Assembly: GCF_030272615.1 (NCBI RefSeq)
Contig: NC_081413.1
Span: 336,967,302 to 337,031,301, forward strand
Length of the DNA stretch: 64,000 nucleotides
From: Cryptomeria japonica
Lineage: Eukaryota > Streptophyta > Pinopsida > Cupressales > Cupressaceae
Direction: 5' to 3'
The translations under genes and the position numbers were made by a program. Below, piece after piece: positions 47,248-58,091 of this stretch. The notes under the pieces are model-generated. The model was not told where the DNA came from. It did no database searches and saw only the letters and a program-made list of their open reading frames with translations. Each line of letters opens with the position of its first letter. Within the stretch, counting starts at the first letter, position 1.

Positions 47248-47391
47248 CCTTGCCACAGACAGCTTCGCTCTATGCTCTGCTCTGTCACTTTTTATTCTCC
47301 TTCTCTGTCCTATTTCCTCTGCAATTCAGAACCCAGTTTCTACGGTTCCAGAAAGCGAGTCCGCCCTCGTTCCGTAACCGTAGATCTCCTC

Positions 47392-47398
47392 AATTATA
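47392..47398 (-). promoter_or_regulatory. Possible TATA box of the channel gene
   Basis: TATAATT on the minus strand, about 145 bp upstream of the ATG, followed by a GC-richer stretch that could be the 5' UTR. The position fits a plant core promoter, but the motif is common in AT-rich DNA. Confidence 0.3.
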
Positions 47399-47407
47399 AA
47401 AATGGGT

Positions 47408-50159
47408 CGTCCGAAACCATGGAAATGGTAATGAGCAAGCACAAGTCTTAAAGTCTCGTATTACAAAGAATATTGGGGCAAAGAAAATGATACATTGAAT
47501 TAAAGGATGCTTGAAACCAGCATAGTAATAAGATTTTAAAACTATTCAATCATTAGGTATATCATGGTATTTATGGTTAAAAGCTACATAGTTATAAGAT
47601 TTAAAAGCTATTCAATCATTAATAAGATGTATCATGGTATTTATTGTTGGATGTTACATAATTAAAGTTTTGACTTTTTATTCATGAGGATTATTTTTAT
47701 TCATTTGAGATGATAGTACAATGAACAAGTTGCAAACAATTTTCATCGATTGTAAGTCAAAATTTTAGTTATGTAGTATCCAATCATGGATGTTATGGTG
47801 CATTATGGTGGCTGAATAGTCGTTTCCTCAAGGAAGTGGTACCAATGGAAAGAAAAGTTTGTTGTCCAATATAAATAATTCTAAGACACATAATATTTTG
47901 GAGATTGGCTAATTGGCATGAGAACTTCAATGGGCTAACAAATTCCATATTCGAATAAATTTTTAACAAACCTTTTGATAGGATGTTGAGATAAGGGTAT
48001 GTCTATATGGACAATCTTGAAAACTTAACACGATGATTACTCGAAAAAAAATAAGAAAACGAATAAAACTAAGAAACTTTTTAAAACTTTTGTAGACTTG
48101 GCAACACATTGAGTAGTGAAGGATGACACGTGGTAGTATTTTAAGCAAATTTAACTCATGGAAAATCACTTATGACATCTCAAATCAGTTATAAGAGGTG
48201 GATTAACGTGGTTATCAACAATTGGACAAAACTCAATCAAACCTACAATAGTTTAGACATGCATGGCTAGTCACTATCAAGCCTTGTGACCTTTTACAAA
48301 GTTCTAGATGGGAAATATGAAGAATTAAAAAAGAAAAGAATCAAAATAGGTCTTAAAATTGCAAAGGCAAAACAAAGAAAAAAAAAAAAAGTCAAAAATA
48401 GCACATGTGAAACAAGATGACAATTGAGCTACTAGTCAACTAGATGATTAAGGCTTTTAAAAGCTTCTTATTCTTCACATGAGGATTGGACCTTAGAGGA
48501 AAGAGGATATTCCATGGTCATCCTATCTTAAGTTCATTCTTTTACTTTTATCCCTTTCTTTTTGCTAGGTCCTTCCTCAACATCTAACCTCAATCTTTTT
48601 CTAGTACTAACCATAATTTCCTTGATGTAGGGGTGCCCTGGTTACTAGTCACATCAAGCTCTAAAGAGAGAATAACCATACCTTGAATCTCATGTTCTAA
48701 ATTCTTCACTTTGGTCTCTAGACCTACCTTATGCTCCTTAATTGTGTCCTAGATTGGGACAAATATGTTTTAATGCTATGTTTCATTAAATTTCTTAACT
48801 TTAGCTGATTTTAATATGTAGGTCCAAAGGTATTTACTCGTGTCTTTTTAAAAAATTATCGCTTTAGTGATATCACACTAAGAGAGGAGGGCACTTTTGA
48901 AAGACTCCATTTTTTTACAGGGGGAGCAATCTAAGGGCTAGACCAAAGAAAGGGGGAGCTAAGGAGGGATAGGGGTAAGGATGGTGATAGCAAATAGTTT
49001 ATACTAGAAATGAACAAAAAAATAGCACCATTGGCTAGTTTATTAGGGTTACCAATATCTACAATTGACTTTATTTTAAGCTTGGGGTCTAATAATTGGC
49101 TTCCTAGTGACATTTCAAACTAGTCCCAACAAACATTTAAGAGAAGGACAATGATAGGGGAAGATATTTGGGGCTACCAAACACTTTCTTCAATGGCTTA
49201 AGGTCCAAGAATTTGGTGTTTTAAATTTTGGGACCCACCAAAGGCTTACCATATTGGAAGAGGTGAAAGATAAGAGTTCAATGAATAGGCTATGATCAAT
49301 CTTCCCATCCTAGCAGTTAAAAATAGTGGCCTCAAGGGACATTATGTCCACAAGGTTATTATGATGGAAATGGTTAAGAAAATAAAAACGGTAAGAGATA
49401 TATGGTAAGATAAATGCCTGAGCTTCTTATATCTACCTTCCAATGTGATACATATGTTTTATAATGGGAAGACATACCTTGTTGCATTGAGGAGAAAGAA
49501 AGAAAGGTACGCAAAATCCCTCCTTGAAGTTCATGAATATGCTCACTGCCTTTGTAGAAAACATCAAGCTTTTCCTTTTTCCTCCTTCAATCCTTGAAGA
49601 GTTTCAAACTATCAATGTGCATTTTAATGACAATAAAACTCTCCTTTAAAAATTCAAAGATGGTGTATCTCATAGAGATGACCCTGTCTTAGCAAACCCT
49701 ATTAAATTCAATGCATTGCATGAGGTTGGTTCAATAAAAATATGATTACCACTCATGGAAAGGATGAAAATGAGAGTCAAGCTTACTAGGGAGAATTAGA
49801 TAGTAAGGACAAGAAATAGAGAAAAGAAAAAGCTACAAACACAAGCAAGAAAAAATAAAAGAGATAAGGAGGCAATGCCATGTATAATGGAGAAGAAAGG
49901 TTGAACTAGAACATGCATGAGAATAATTGAGGACACAAATACTAGACAATGACAAAACCAATCATGCAATGAGAAGAAAGGATAATGAGTGAGTTGCTTC
50001 ACTATTTGGAGGAGGGGATTCCATACAATATGATATTTTCCATAATTGAATATCCTCCAACAAAGGAGGCAATTAATTTTGTATAACAAATTTATCTTTA
50101 TCAAGGAGAGAAATGATGGGATAGGGTAGTTTCACTAAGCTAGTCCTTGTGATAAAATT
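47408..50159. other. Upstream flank of the channel gene, nothing recognised
   Basis: Contains the promoter side of the gene and AT-rich sequence with no domain-bearing ORF. 48900-50100 may be the older body of the minus-strand LINE whose RNase H is seen next to it. Confidence 0.4.
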
Positions 50160-50610
50160 TTCATTAGTCACATCCTTGTTGGAAAATCAATCAGTGTAAT
50201 GATTATTCTTATACTAGGTGGGTGATTTTTAACAAAATTTAAAGTATCCATGAGGACCTTGACATCGTCTAAAATATTTTTGATGGTTAAACTAGGGGTT
50301 GAGATATTCTTGAGATAGTTATTAATATGTATAGAATCTCCCTCAAAGATGAGGAGTTTGGAGGCCAATCAAACCCTATAGAGAGTATCGCAAACCTTAG
50401 AATAATAGTCAATTTGATTTCCCAACAACCCACATAGGCAACCACAAGAGACCCAATATGATTCCTTATCACTCCTCCCCCAATAGCTATATGGCTTCTC
50501 TTTGAGACGCCATCAAAGTTCAGCTTAAGCCACTCATGAGGGAGGTTGATCCACTTGACTAGACTTTGATCAAACTTGATCTTGGCCTTCCCGCCATGGA
50601 AAATACTAGG
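50160..50610 (-). pseudogene. LINE-type RNase H fragment
   Basis: Across two frames the minus strand reads KWINLPHEWLKLNFDGVSK, GGGVIRNHIGSLVVAYVG, then ASKLLIFEGDSIHINNYL and SPSLTIKNILDDVK-like sequence. NFDG, the Glu-to-Asp spacing and EGDS are the RNase H (RVT_3) pattern found at the C-terminus of plant L1-type LINEs and in retro-derived RNase H proteins. At least one shift is present. Confidence 0.65.
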
Positions 50611-51276
50611 TCCTAATTGTGAATAAGAACCTTCTCCAATTCAGGAACCTAGAATTTGTCATTATTGGAAGCAATCAAAAAAATCTCTTTTATAGCTTAA
50701 ATGATTGTGACACTCGTCCTTAGAATATTTCTTGCCTCAACATAGAAAATTTGAGATTTTTTCAATACTAGAAGAGATTAAAAAAAATATCTTTTATAGC
50801 TTAACTCATATTTAAAACATCTCTTGCCTTAACCTAGGAAAAATTGAGATTCCTCTCTTTGCAAGGTTGGGAAGAGAAAGATTTCAAATTTTCTTGAAGG
50901 AGAGGAGGAAGGGAGTCTCCCATTGCAAAATCAAATCGAATAGAGAGGAGGGTCTAGCTCAAGGTCGAATAAACATGGAGAGGAGTAAAGAAAGGATCTT
51001 AGACGAAAATGAGCAATCTAGGAATAAATAGTGGATTGATTCCTCAAGCTGCAGATGTGATCACCATTACTTTTTTCTGGAGAGGAGTTGAAAGTGCAAA
51101 CTGCAGAATTGAGAAGCGGGGCTTTGATAGGTAGGTTTTGGGAATTTTCCCCTACTCAGGGTGAAATTTCTTGTTGGGTTAAGTCGAATTGGCAAGATGT
51201 GAATGAGGTTTTCAATATTAATAATGGTCGTGACTATTTTATAGCATTTTTTTCAAATTAAAATGCTAGGGATAAT

Positions 51277-51774
51277 GTGCATAAATCTAAAAGTTGGCGC
51301 ATGAAGGGATCGAGGTTATGTCCTATGTTGTGGTCTCCTAATTTTAATCCCCAAATACAACATTTGAATTTTTCTCCTTTCTGGATTCATTTTCCATCCT
51401 TGCCTTTAGAATATTGTGAACTTGATTTAGTTGAGGCTATGGGAAATCAAATTGGTATTTTTTTTAGGCATGATTTAACCTCTTTTGATAATTCTTCGTT
51501 CTTTATTCGCATTTGTGTCCTTCTTGATGTTCAAAACCCATTTCCTTCACTTTTGACTTTGAAATCTCTGCATGGAGAATGGAAGCAAAGCATTATTATT
51601 GATAGCCCATATGTAGTATTTTCAAAGGAGGATTCCTTGGGTCATTTTACCTCTGCATGTAATAGTTATTTGAGGGAGTTCATTAAGGTTTGTCAGGGTC
51701 CTTCATCGGATCCCTCTACCTATTTGTTAATGCAAGATTTAGAATTACTAGATCATCAAAATTTCAACCACTAG
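51277..51774 (+). pseudogene. LINE ORF1-like protein (DUF4283 type)
   Basis: 165 codons including FSPFWIHFPSLPLEYCELD, EAMGNQIGIFFRHDLTS and FIRICVLLDVQNPFP. The W-x-x-F/L-P-x-E and I-G motifs are those of the DUF4283 RNA-binding domain common in plant LINE ORF1. No zinc knuckle follows. Confidence 0.65.
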
Positions 51775-52709
51775 GGTTCCTCAATTCAAATCCCTCTTTT
51801 CAAATAGACTACTTTTAATGTGCATTTTTAATGAGGAAGGGTGTTCCATGCATAATGAAGCTCCTTTGGTATCTCCTCAGGATGATATGTCGGTTGTTGG
51901 AGAATAGATTGATAAGGTTAATTCACCTCCTTCTTTTTCAAACATTCAAGATGTATTGGTTTCTCATATGACTCGGGATATCTCAACTCTGGTTAGAACT
52001 GTATCTAATCTTGTTTTTCAACCAGTATCTCCACTTGTGGAGCTATACAGATTAAGAGATTATCAATCCCCTTTACAAACACATTGTCCTTCATATATTT
52101 CATTTTGGGTTGAGGGAAAAGGGGTGTCTAATTCATAATCTCCAAGGTAGGGCATATTTCTCTTATTCAAATTAGTTTCTTCCTAAGTCTAGTGGAGACA
52201 TGAAGTCAGGTCATTCTTTAGATTTCAAAGTAAAATCCTGGAAATCTTCCAAAAAATATTCAATGCATTTGTCCAAAACAGATTTTAAGGAATTTACTCT
52301 ATGATAATTTTGAATCTATGGTGGAAAATATTCTTCTTAATGTGGCAAAAGAAAAAATTGAAGAATTGGCAGATGAAGTTTTGGCAAAACGAGTTTGTCA
52401 AGAAAATATGAATCCAAATTGTTCTCTCCAAATAATGCCTGTTACTAAAGAGCTGACAGTTTTTGCTCTGAAAATGTCAATTTATCAATGTGACTTTTAA
52501 GGTCAACAAAACCCAATTTGCACTCCTAGTAAGAGAGGAAGACCCCCAAAGAGCAAGAAAACAAACCTGGAAATTGATGCAAGGATACAGATAACTTTAG
52601 ATTTCTTTATTAAGCCTAGAAAGTCCAAAGAAGTAGTTTTTGTTTTAATTTTGGAGCAAATCACTAGGACAAAGAGAGTGAGTCGCTCTCTAAGGATTCA
52701 AAGAAAATA

Positions 52710-53410
52710 ATAACTTAGAATGTTAGGAGCATTAATGCCCCTAACAAAAAATGCTTCATTAAACATCATATTGATAATAGCGAGGCAAACATTATTTTGT
52801 TGCAAGAAACCAAGCTTTCAGAAGACAATTCGCAAGTGTTTTTTAAGAGTTGTAAACTTTGGTCGGTGGTTCAGTCTCCTTCAATTGGGGCATTAGGTGG
52901 GCTTGTCATTTTGTGGCGAAAATAAAAAAAACTCAAGTTTATCTGATAACTGCTAATGCAAATTGGTTACTCGTTAAAATATCAACTTTTAACTTCTCTT
53001 TCAATTTTTTAAATGTTTATGGGCCAACCTCAACCCTTAGCAAAAAAAAATTATGGAACACTCTGTCTCAAGTTATTTCCAATTTAGGAGAAGACAAAAT
53101 TTCAATTATTGGATATTTCAATGCCATTATTTATCTTGAAGATAAAAAGGGACCCCGCCTCTTAAGACGATGGAGGATTTTCATGATTTTGTGGCACAAA
53201 ATGGACTTTTTGATTACTATCCAATTAATGCTAGTGTTACATGAAAAAATCGCATAAAAAGTTTTTTGCATATATCTGAGAGGATTGATAGGTTTTTTAT
53301 TAACCCCTCTTGGATTTTGGAAAGAGGATGTTGTAGTTCATTGATTCTCACTTACACAGGGTTTGATCATTATCCTCTTCAACTAAACATTCCAACAGGA
53401 ATTTCTCATA
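52710..53410 (+). pseudogene. LINE endonuclease domain
   Basis: NVRSINAPNKKCFIKHHI, NIILLQETKLSED and LGGLVILWRK match the start of the APE-type endonuclease; the QETK glutamate is catalytic. Later frames give NFLNVYGPTSTLSKK and IGYFNAIIYLEDK, the latter with the conserved D of GDFNA lost, then RIDRFFINP. The TAG just before NVRS stands where Trp is usual. Confidence 0.75.
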
Positions 53411-53858
53411 TTCATAAGAATTCGCTTTAAATTTGAATAAATGTGGATGCGAGATCCAACATTCCTTTTGCTTCTTAAGCATTGGTGGGAACAAGTGCCT
53501 TTTGTTATAGGATCAGGGATGTTTCAAATATCCAAAAAGTTGCAGTTTGTTAAACAACAAATTAAAGTCTGGAATCACAATCATTTTAAAATCATTTTTT
53601 TCAGGAGAAAGCTCAACTTCAGGCGCAATTAGCTGATATCAATGACAACATCATTCAGAATGGCCTCTCATCACAAATTTATGAGATTCAAAAAAGACTT
53701 CAAAAGGAATTAGAGGAAGTCTTAATCAAAGAAGACATTTTCTAGTGTCAAAAATCTCATGAGTTATGGATCCAATGTGGTGATCAAAATACAAAATTCT
53801 TTCATGCCTCAACTACGATAAAAAATCATTATAAAACAGTTTTCTAAATTCAAGATAG

Positions 53859-54653
53859 TGTATACGGTGAAAATGGATAACAATAATAACAATATTAAAA
53901 GACTAAATGGATTCAACCACAAAACCCTAGCCTAACAACAACAAAGATCCACCATAACATATGAAGATTACCTAAGACAATGCAAATCAAATGAAATCAC
54001 AAAGATTATACCATCACATGTCCAATAGGGTTTGGATCTCCATTCTTCCTATCTCCATTGATCTTGCTTGATATATTTTCTCTCAAATTTTGTGTGCACA
54101 AAAGCTCAAAAAAGAACGGAATGTGGTTGCAAGTAGGATCGCATATGAAGGTGCAAAGCGTAGTGTTGTCAAGTGCATAATAGAATTAGCCAGGTAGTTA
54201 GGGTCTAATAATGAAGGAAGCATCTCCTTATATAGAAGACACTATATGAAATGGAGGGATAAGATTGAGAGGTGTAAAAGGAGGTCGGCTATGATTAGAG
54301 GGTAGGTAAAGAAAATAATAAAATAATGAAAGGGGTAGGTAGTGTATGAATTAAGAGATGAATAACATGTGTCATGGGTAGAAAAGGCTAATGACTTAAT
54401 TAAATAAATAAATATTTATTTAATCAATAGAAGAAGTGGGATCAATTAAATAAATAAGATATTTATTTAATTTAAGAAAAGGATAATTTAAATAAATAAA
54501 TGTATTTATTTAAATGAGAAACAAGGCTAGAAGAGGATAAATGAATTAATTAAATAAATAAAGATTTATTTAATTAATAGAAGAATTAGGCTTAGATAAT
54601 TAAATAAATAAAGATATTTATTTAATTAGGCATGACACTTTTAGGTGTCTACA
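53859..54653 (-). repeat. 3' LTR of element D
   Basis: On the minus strand it begins TGTAGACACCTAAAAGTG and ends CACCGTATACA. The purine tract CAAAGAGGGGCAAAA lies directly upstream (54654-54668). The second LTR is not in the window, so the left border is inferred from the TG/CA ends and the break in the LINE. Confidence 0.7.
54396..54628. repeat. Five palindromes in the U3 of element D
   Basis: Near-perfect inverted repeats with TTAAATAAATA / TATTTATTTAA arms at 54396-54424, 54444-54473, 54486-54515, 54545-54578 and 54597-54628, spaced about 50 bp. Confidence 0.85.
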
Positions 54654-54906
54654 TTTTGCCCCTCTTTGAGACAATGCAGCTTGTTGCGTTGTTTCAAAGA
54701 AGATAAGATGAACTGATACAAAGTTGCCCCAAGATGGGAATGATATGCCCCCTCGAGAGATTGGATGAAAAATGTCTGAAAAGATCGCAAACAATCTCTC
54801 GATAAGAAAGAAAGGCTAGAATGGACTGACCGGATAAAGTGACAGAATCACAGGATAACGAAGACTGACTCGAGAAACGAGGGCTAGGACTAAGGCTAGG
54901 GCAGTC

Positions 54907-54914
54907 TATAAATA
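54907..54914 (+). promoter_or_regulatory. TATA box for the antisense PMD gene
   Basis: TATAAATA on the plus strand just inside element D, about 90 bp before the predicted start codon and followed by a non-AT leader. It faces away from the 3' LTR, so it would drive transcription opposite to gag-pol. Confidence 0.55.
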
Positions 54915-54999
54915 GACCACGAGGGGAAAACATCCTCGTTGTCATCCACACCTTCAAGAGATCAGAATGCAGAGCGAGATAGAGTAGCAACAGTCAGCA

Positions 55000-55068
55000 A
55001 TGATGGCAATGGTTCACAGATTCGATCGCGTTCGCCGATTTCAGAGGCCAGCAGAGGCAGGAGCCCCG
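55000..55068 (+). CDS. Predicted first exon of the antisense PMD gene
   Basis: ATG at 55000 starts 23 codons (MMAMVHRFDRVRRFQRPAEA...) ending at donor CCG|GTAAAT. The phase (0) matches the acceptor TGACTGTAG|GAG at 55972/55973. This exon has no domain and is supported only by the splice logic. Translation could instead start at ATG 55985. Confidence 0.45.
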
Positions 55069-55184
55069 GTAAATACCACAAAACCTCCTTGTACTTTGTT
55101 GTATTAATTGTTGCCATTAATGCATGCTAGGTAGTGTAATAAATGCACTTTAGGAAAATGTAAAAAAGTGTCCAAAATGGGTAG

Positions 55185-55400
55185 GCGCGTCTGTGCTGGT
55201 GCCAGACGCGTTTGTGCTGGCTAGGCGCGTCTGTGTTTATGCCAGGCGCGTCTGTGTAGGATGCGATCGCGTCTGCATTGTGCAGGCGTGTTTGTGCTAG
55301 GCAAGCACGTTTGTGTCTTTTAGGCACGTCTATGTGTTTCAAGCGCGTTTATGCAGTCTCTAAACGTGTTTATGTCATGAAAGCGCGTTTGTGTCCAAAA
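55185..55400. repeat. GCGCGTYTGTG minisatellite
   Basis: About ten copies of a roughly 20-bp unit with core GGCGCGTCTGTG, spanning the intron of the antisense gene. Several copies have CG changed to TG or CA. Confidence 0.85.
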
Positions 55401-55624
55401 ATGTGAATTTGTGTCTTCTAGGTCAAATCGACAGTTCTGTGATGAACATACGCTGTCGATTGGATAAGTTGCTGAGAAGATACACTCAAGCAGGTCCTCT
55501 AGAGAAGACTAGGATAGCAAATAGGGCTAGGATTGACAATTCTGTGATAGAACATACGTTGCCAATTACGAAACTACTCAAGAGGATTCACTCAAGCAGA
55601 GGCCCTAGGATAGGATAAATCAAG

Positions 55625-55935
55625 GCACTTTGTGATAAACAGTGAGTACCAAGATAGTACTTTGTGATGAACAGGGAGTACTAACATATGAGCAGCACTT
55701 TGTGATGAACAGTGAGTGCAAATGCGAGCAGCACTTTGTGACGAACAGGGAGTGCCAAACATATAGTACTTTGTGATGAACAGGGAGTACCACTAGGATA
55801 GAAGCAACACTTTGTGATGAACAGTGAGTGTCACTAGGATAGAAGCAACACTTTGTGATGAACAGTGAGTGTCACTAGGATAGAGTACCATATGCACTTA
55901 GATAAAAAAGTAGATTTTGTGATGAACAGTGAATG
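55625..55935. repeat. CACTTTGTGATGAACAG tandem array
   Basis: About nine copies of a 35-42-bp unit containing CTTTGTGATGAACAGTGAGT; the two best (near 55805 and 55847) are nearly identical over 42 bp. It ends just before the PMD exon. Confidence 0.9.
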
Positions 55936-55972
55936 CCACTAGGACTGATATGATTGATTTGTTTGACTGTAG

Positions 55973-57901
55973 GAGTATTTGCCTATGCTAGAGTCACGGG
56001 AGAGATTCCCATCGACTCAGAGGTTGCGACCAGAGTTGACGTTTGAGGACAGAGCTGCCATTGAGGGTATGGGTCTACGCCATATTTTGTATGTGCCTGA
56101 GTTTCGGGCGAACATGGGTTTGCTGATTGCACTAGCTGAGAGATGGCACTCGGAGACGTGCACTTTCCATTTGCCGATGGGTGAGATGACAATCACCTTG
56201 GAGGATGTATACCGGATTCTGAGGATACCGATCGATGGGGAGTTAGTACCCTATGATCAAGACAGAGACAGGGATGCCCTGAGACGAGTATTTCGAGACC
56301 CAGGACTGGATATGATGGCAGGACATGTCACATGGCACACCATGACAGCTACAGGATTAGCACTACCAGTAGTGCTAGGAGGAGTGATAAGTGGGTTCTT
56401 GTGTCTCGATAGGGCGACACGAGGGTTGGCTATGGGCTGGGGGAGCACCTTGGAGACGCTGGTTACACAACACACCAAATATGCCTGGGGACCGTGTGTG
56501 CTGGCGCACTTGTATTACGAGCTGCATTAATTTGTTTATCATGGATCCGTAGGATTGGGCTGCGGGGTTACATTGCTACAGGTGTGGGCATACAAACATC
56601 TCCTAGTGACATGACCTATACACTTCAGGGGTAGGGGGCATGGGCGCAACTTTGTGCATTTGTACGACATGATTACATCGCAGCCACGGATTGGTAGATT
56701 GGAGTACTAGCGTCAAGTCTTGGATGAGATCGACTTGGTGATATCGAGGTTGTACCTTGGGTGCGAGCAGTGGGAGGATGATGCAGTAGAGTTACCATAC
56801 ACCTTTCGGAGCAGATATTTGATTGGGCGGACGCCATATGTATTGGAGAGGCAGCTAGTGGACAGAGTGGGTAGACAGTTTGGTAGGATTCAGCGAATGC
56901 CGCGGGGCTCAGGTATGTATGCGCGGACAGTGCGCAACCAGGCACATTTTGGGCCACTACTGTCATATGATCAGGTCATGATGCAGTTGGTGGAGATGGT
57001 TCCCTTGCCATGGGATATGTGGCCAGAGATCGAGGATGCAGGGATGGATGCAGAGTACACTGCATATTGGGCTGAGCATCCCTTCCCACGACTAACACAC
57101 CCCGGAGAGCTGATAGATGGGGATGGCGGAGGAGATGACGATGATGACGAAGATGGTGGGGGCAGAGGCCGACGGAGGAGGCGAGGTGTGGTAGGAGAGA
57201 GGAGAGTGGTTCCGCGGAGGGAGGGTGGAGAGGAGAGACCGGTTCGGGTGGTGAGGGGTCGCGGTGGGTTGCCAGTACAGGTGCCAGCAGCACAGGGTCC
57301 TAGACAGGTGCAGGGATAGGGACAGGGACAGAGGAAGGTACAGGTACCGGCACAGGGATAGGCACAGGCACATGCACCCGCACAAGGGGAGCCACAGGCA
57401 GAGGTACAGGGGGTCGAGGTGGAAGAGGATGAGTTGGTTGAGTTGAGGGAGATCTGCCAGGGACAGGCAGATGAGATACAGGACCTAGAGAGGGAGAGGG
57501 ATAGACTCAGGAGGTGGCTCAGAGATACTGAGCGGGAGCGAGATCAGGCTATACAGCACTACACTAAGGCTGAGATAGCACTGAGGGCTGGGAGGCAGGA
57601 GACAGAGGACACAAGGGCTGGATATGCCTATGTCCTGCGGGCAGGGGAGGAGATCGCTTACTGGCGAGATCTCTATTATGGTGCAGTGCTAGCCGATCAA
57701 CGGGCCAGGAGCTTTCGAAGACCATCACATACAGCGACAGCCATTGGAGGGAGCCAAAGGAGACAGGCGTCCAGCGGTGGGGTTATGGGTCCTCCACCAC
57801 CACCAGATAGAGGGGGCAGGAGAGATGATCCTGAGGTGGGTCCTTCTAGGGCTCAGACTCCATCGAGGCCAGGCGGCTCCGAGGGAGGGAGTTCATCATA
57901 G
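55973..57901 (+). pseudogene. Plant mobile domain (PMD) protein, antisense ORF of element D
   Basis: 643 codons in one frame with no indel, broken by TAA 56528, TGA 56612, TAG 56708, TAG 57317 and TAG 57359. The N-terminal part is a PMD (aminotransferase-like plant mobile domain): MGLRHILYVPEF, LLIALAERWHSETCTFHLP, MGEMTITLEDVYRILRIPID. The PMD continues through 56720-57100 (GCEQWEDDAVELPYTFRSRY). Then come an acidic and Arg-rich stretch (57115-57260), a Gln/Pro-rich repeat, and a coiled coil (57430-57620, ELREICQGQADEIQDLERER). It ends Ser/Pro/Gly-rich. Host PMD proteins such as MAIN and MAIL1 act in silencing and genome stability; retroelements have captured the domain. All five stops are explained by C-to-T or G-to-A changes. 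Confidence 0.8.
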
Positions 57902-58006
57902 CCATAGAGGGCTCCCTATGTATCAGTATTGTACCATTTTTGTATGATGATGTAGACACTTGCGGGTGATTGTAGCCATGTGATTTTGACATCATTGTAT
58001 CATGAC

Positions 58007-58091
<85 letters not shown>

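Larger units (their letters stand above)
51063..53858 (+). mobile_element. L1-type LINE, interrupted by element D
   Basis: Plus-strand order: ORF1-like domain (51277-51774), a spacer, endonuclease (about 52710-53410), and the linker before RT (53640-53858), ending in NTKFFHASTTIKNHYKTV. There the LTR of element D begins. The remaining RT should lie beyond element D, outside the window. Many stops; inactive. Confidence 0.75.

Noticed and set aside
46895-47377. Plus-strand Ser/Ala-rich ORF ([13 protein letters not shown])
   Set aside because: Reverse strand of the triplet-repeat part of exon 1.
55625-55935. Regular repeats considered as a CRISPR-like array
   Set aside because: Plant nuclear context, spacers are themselves repeated, and no cas genes; it is a tandem array.
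56976-57385. Minus-strand His/Leu/Ser-rich ORFs
   Set aside because: Shadows of the Arg/Gly-rich part of the PMD frame.
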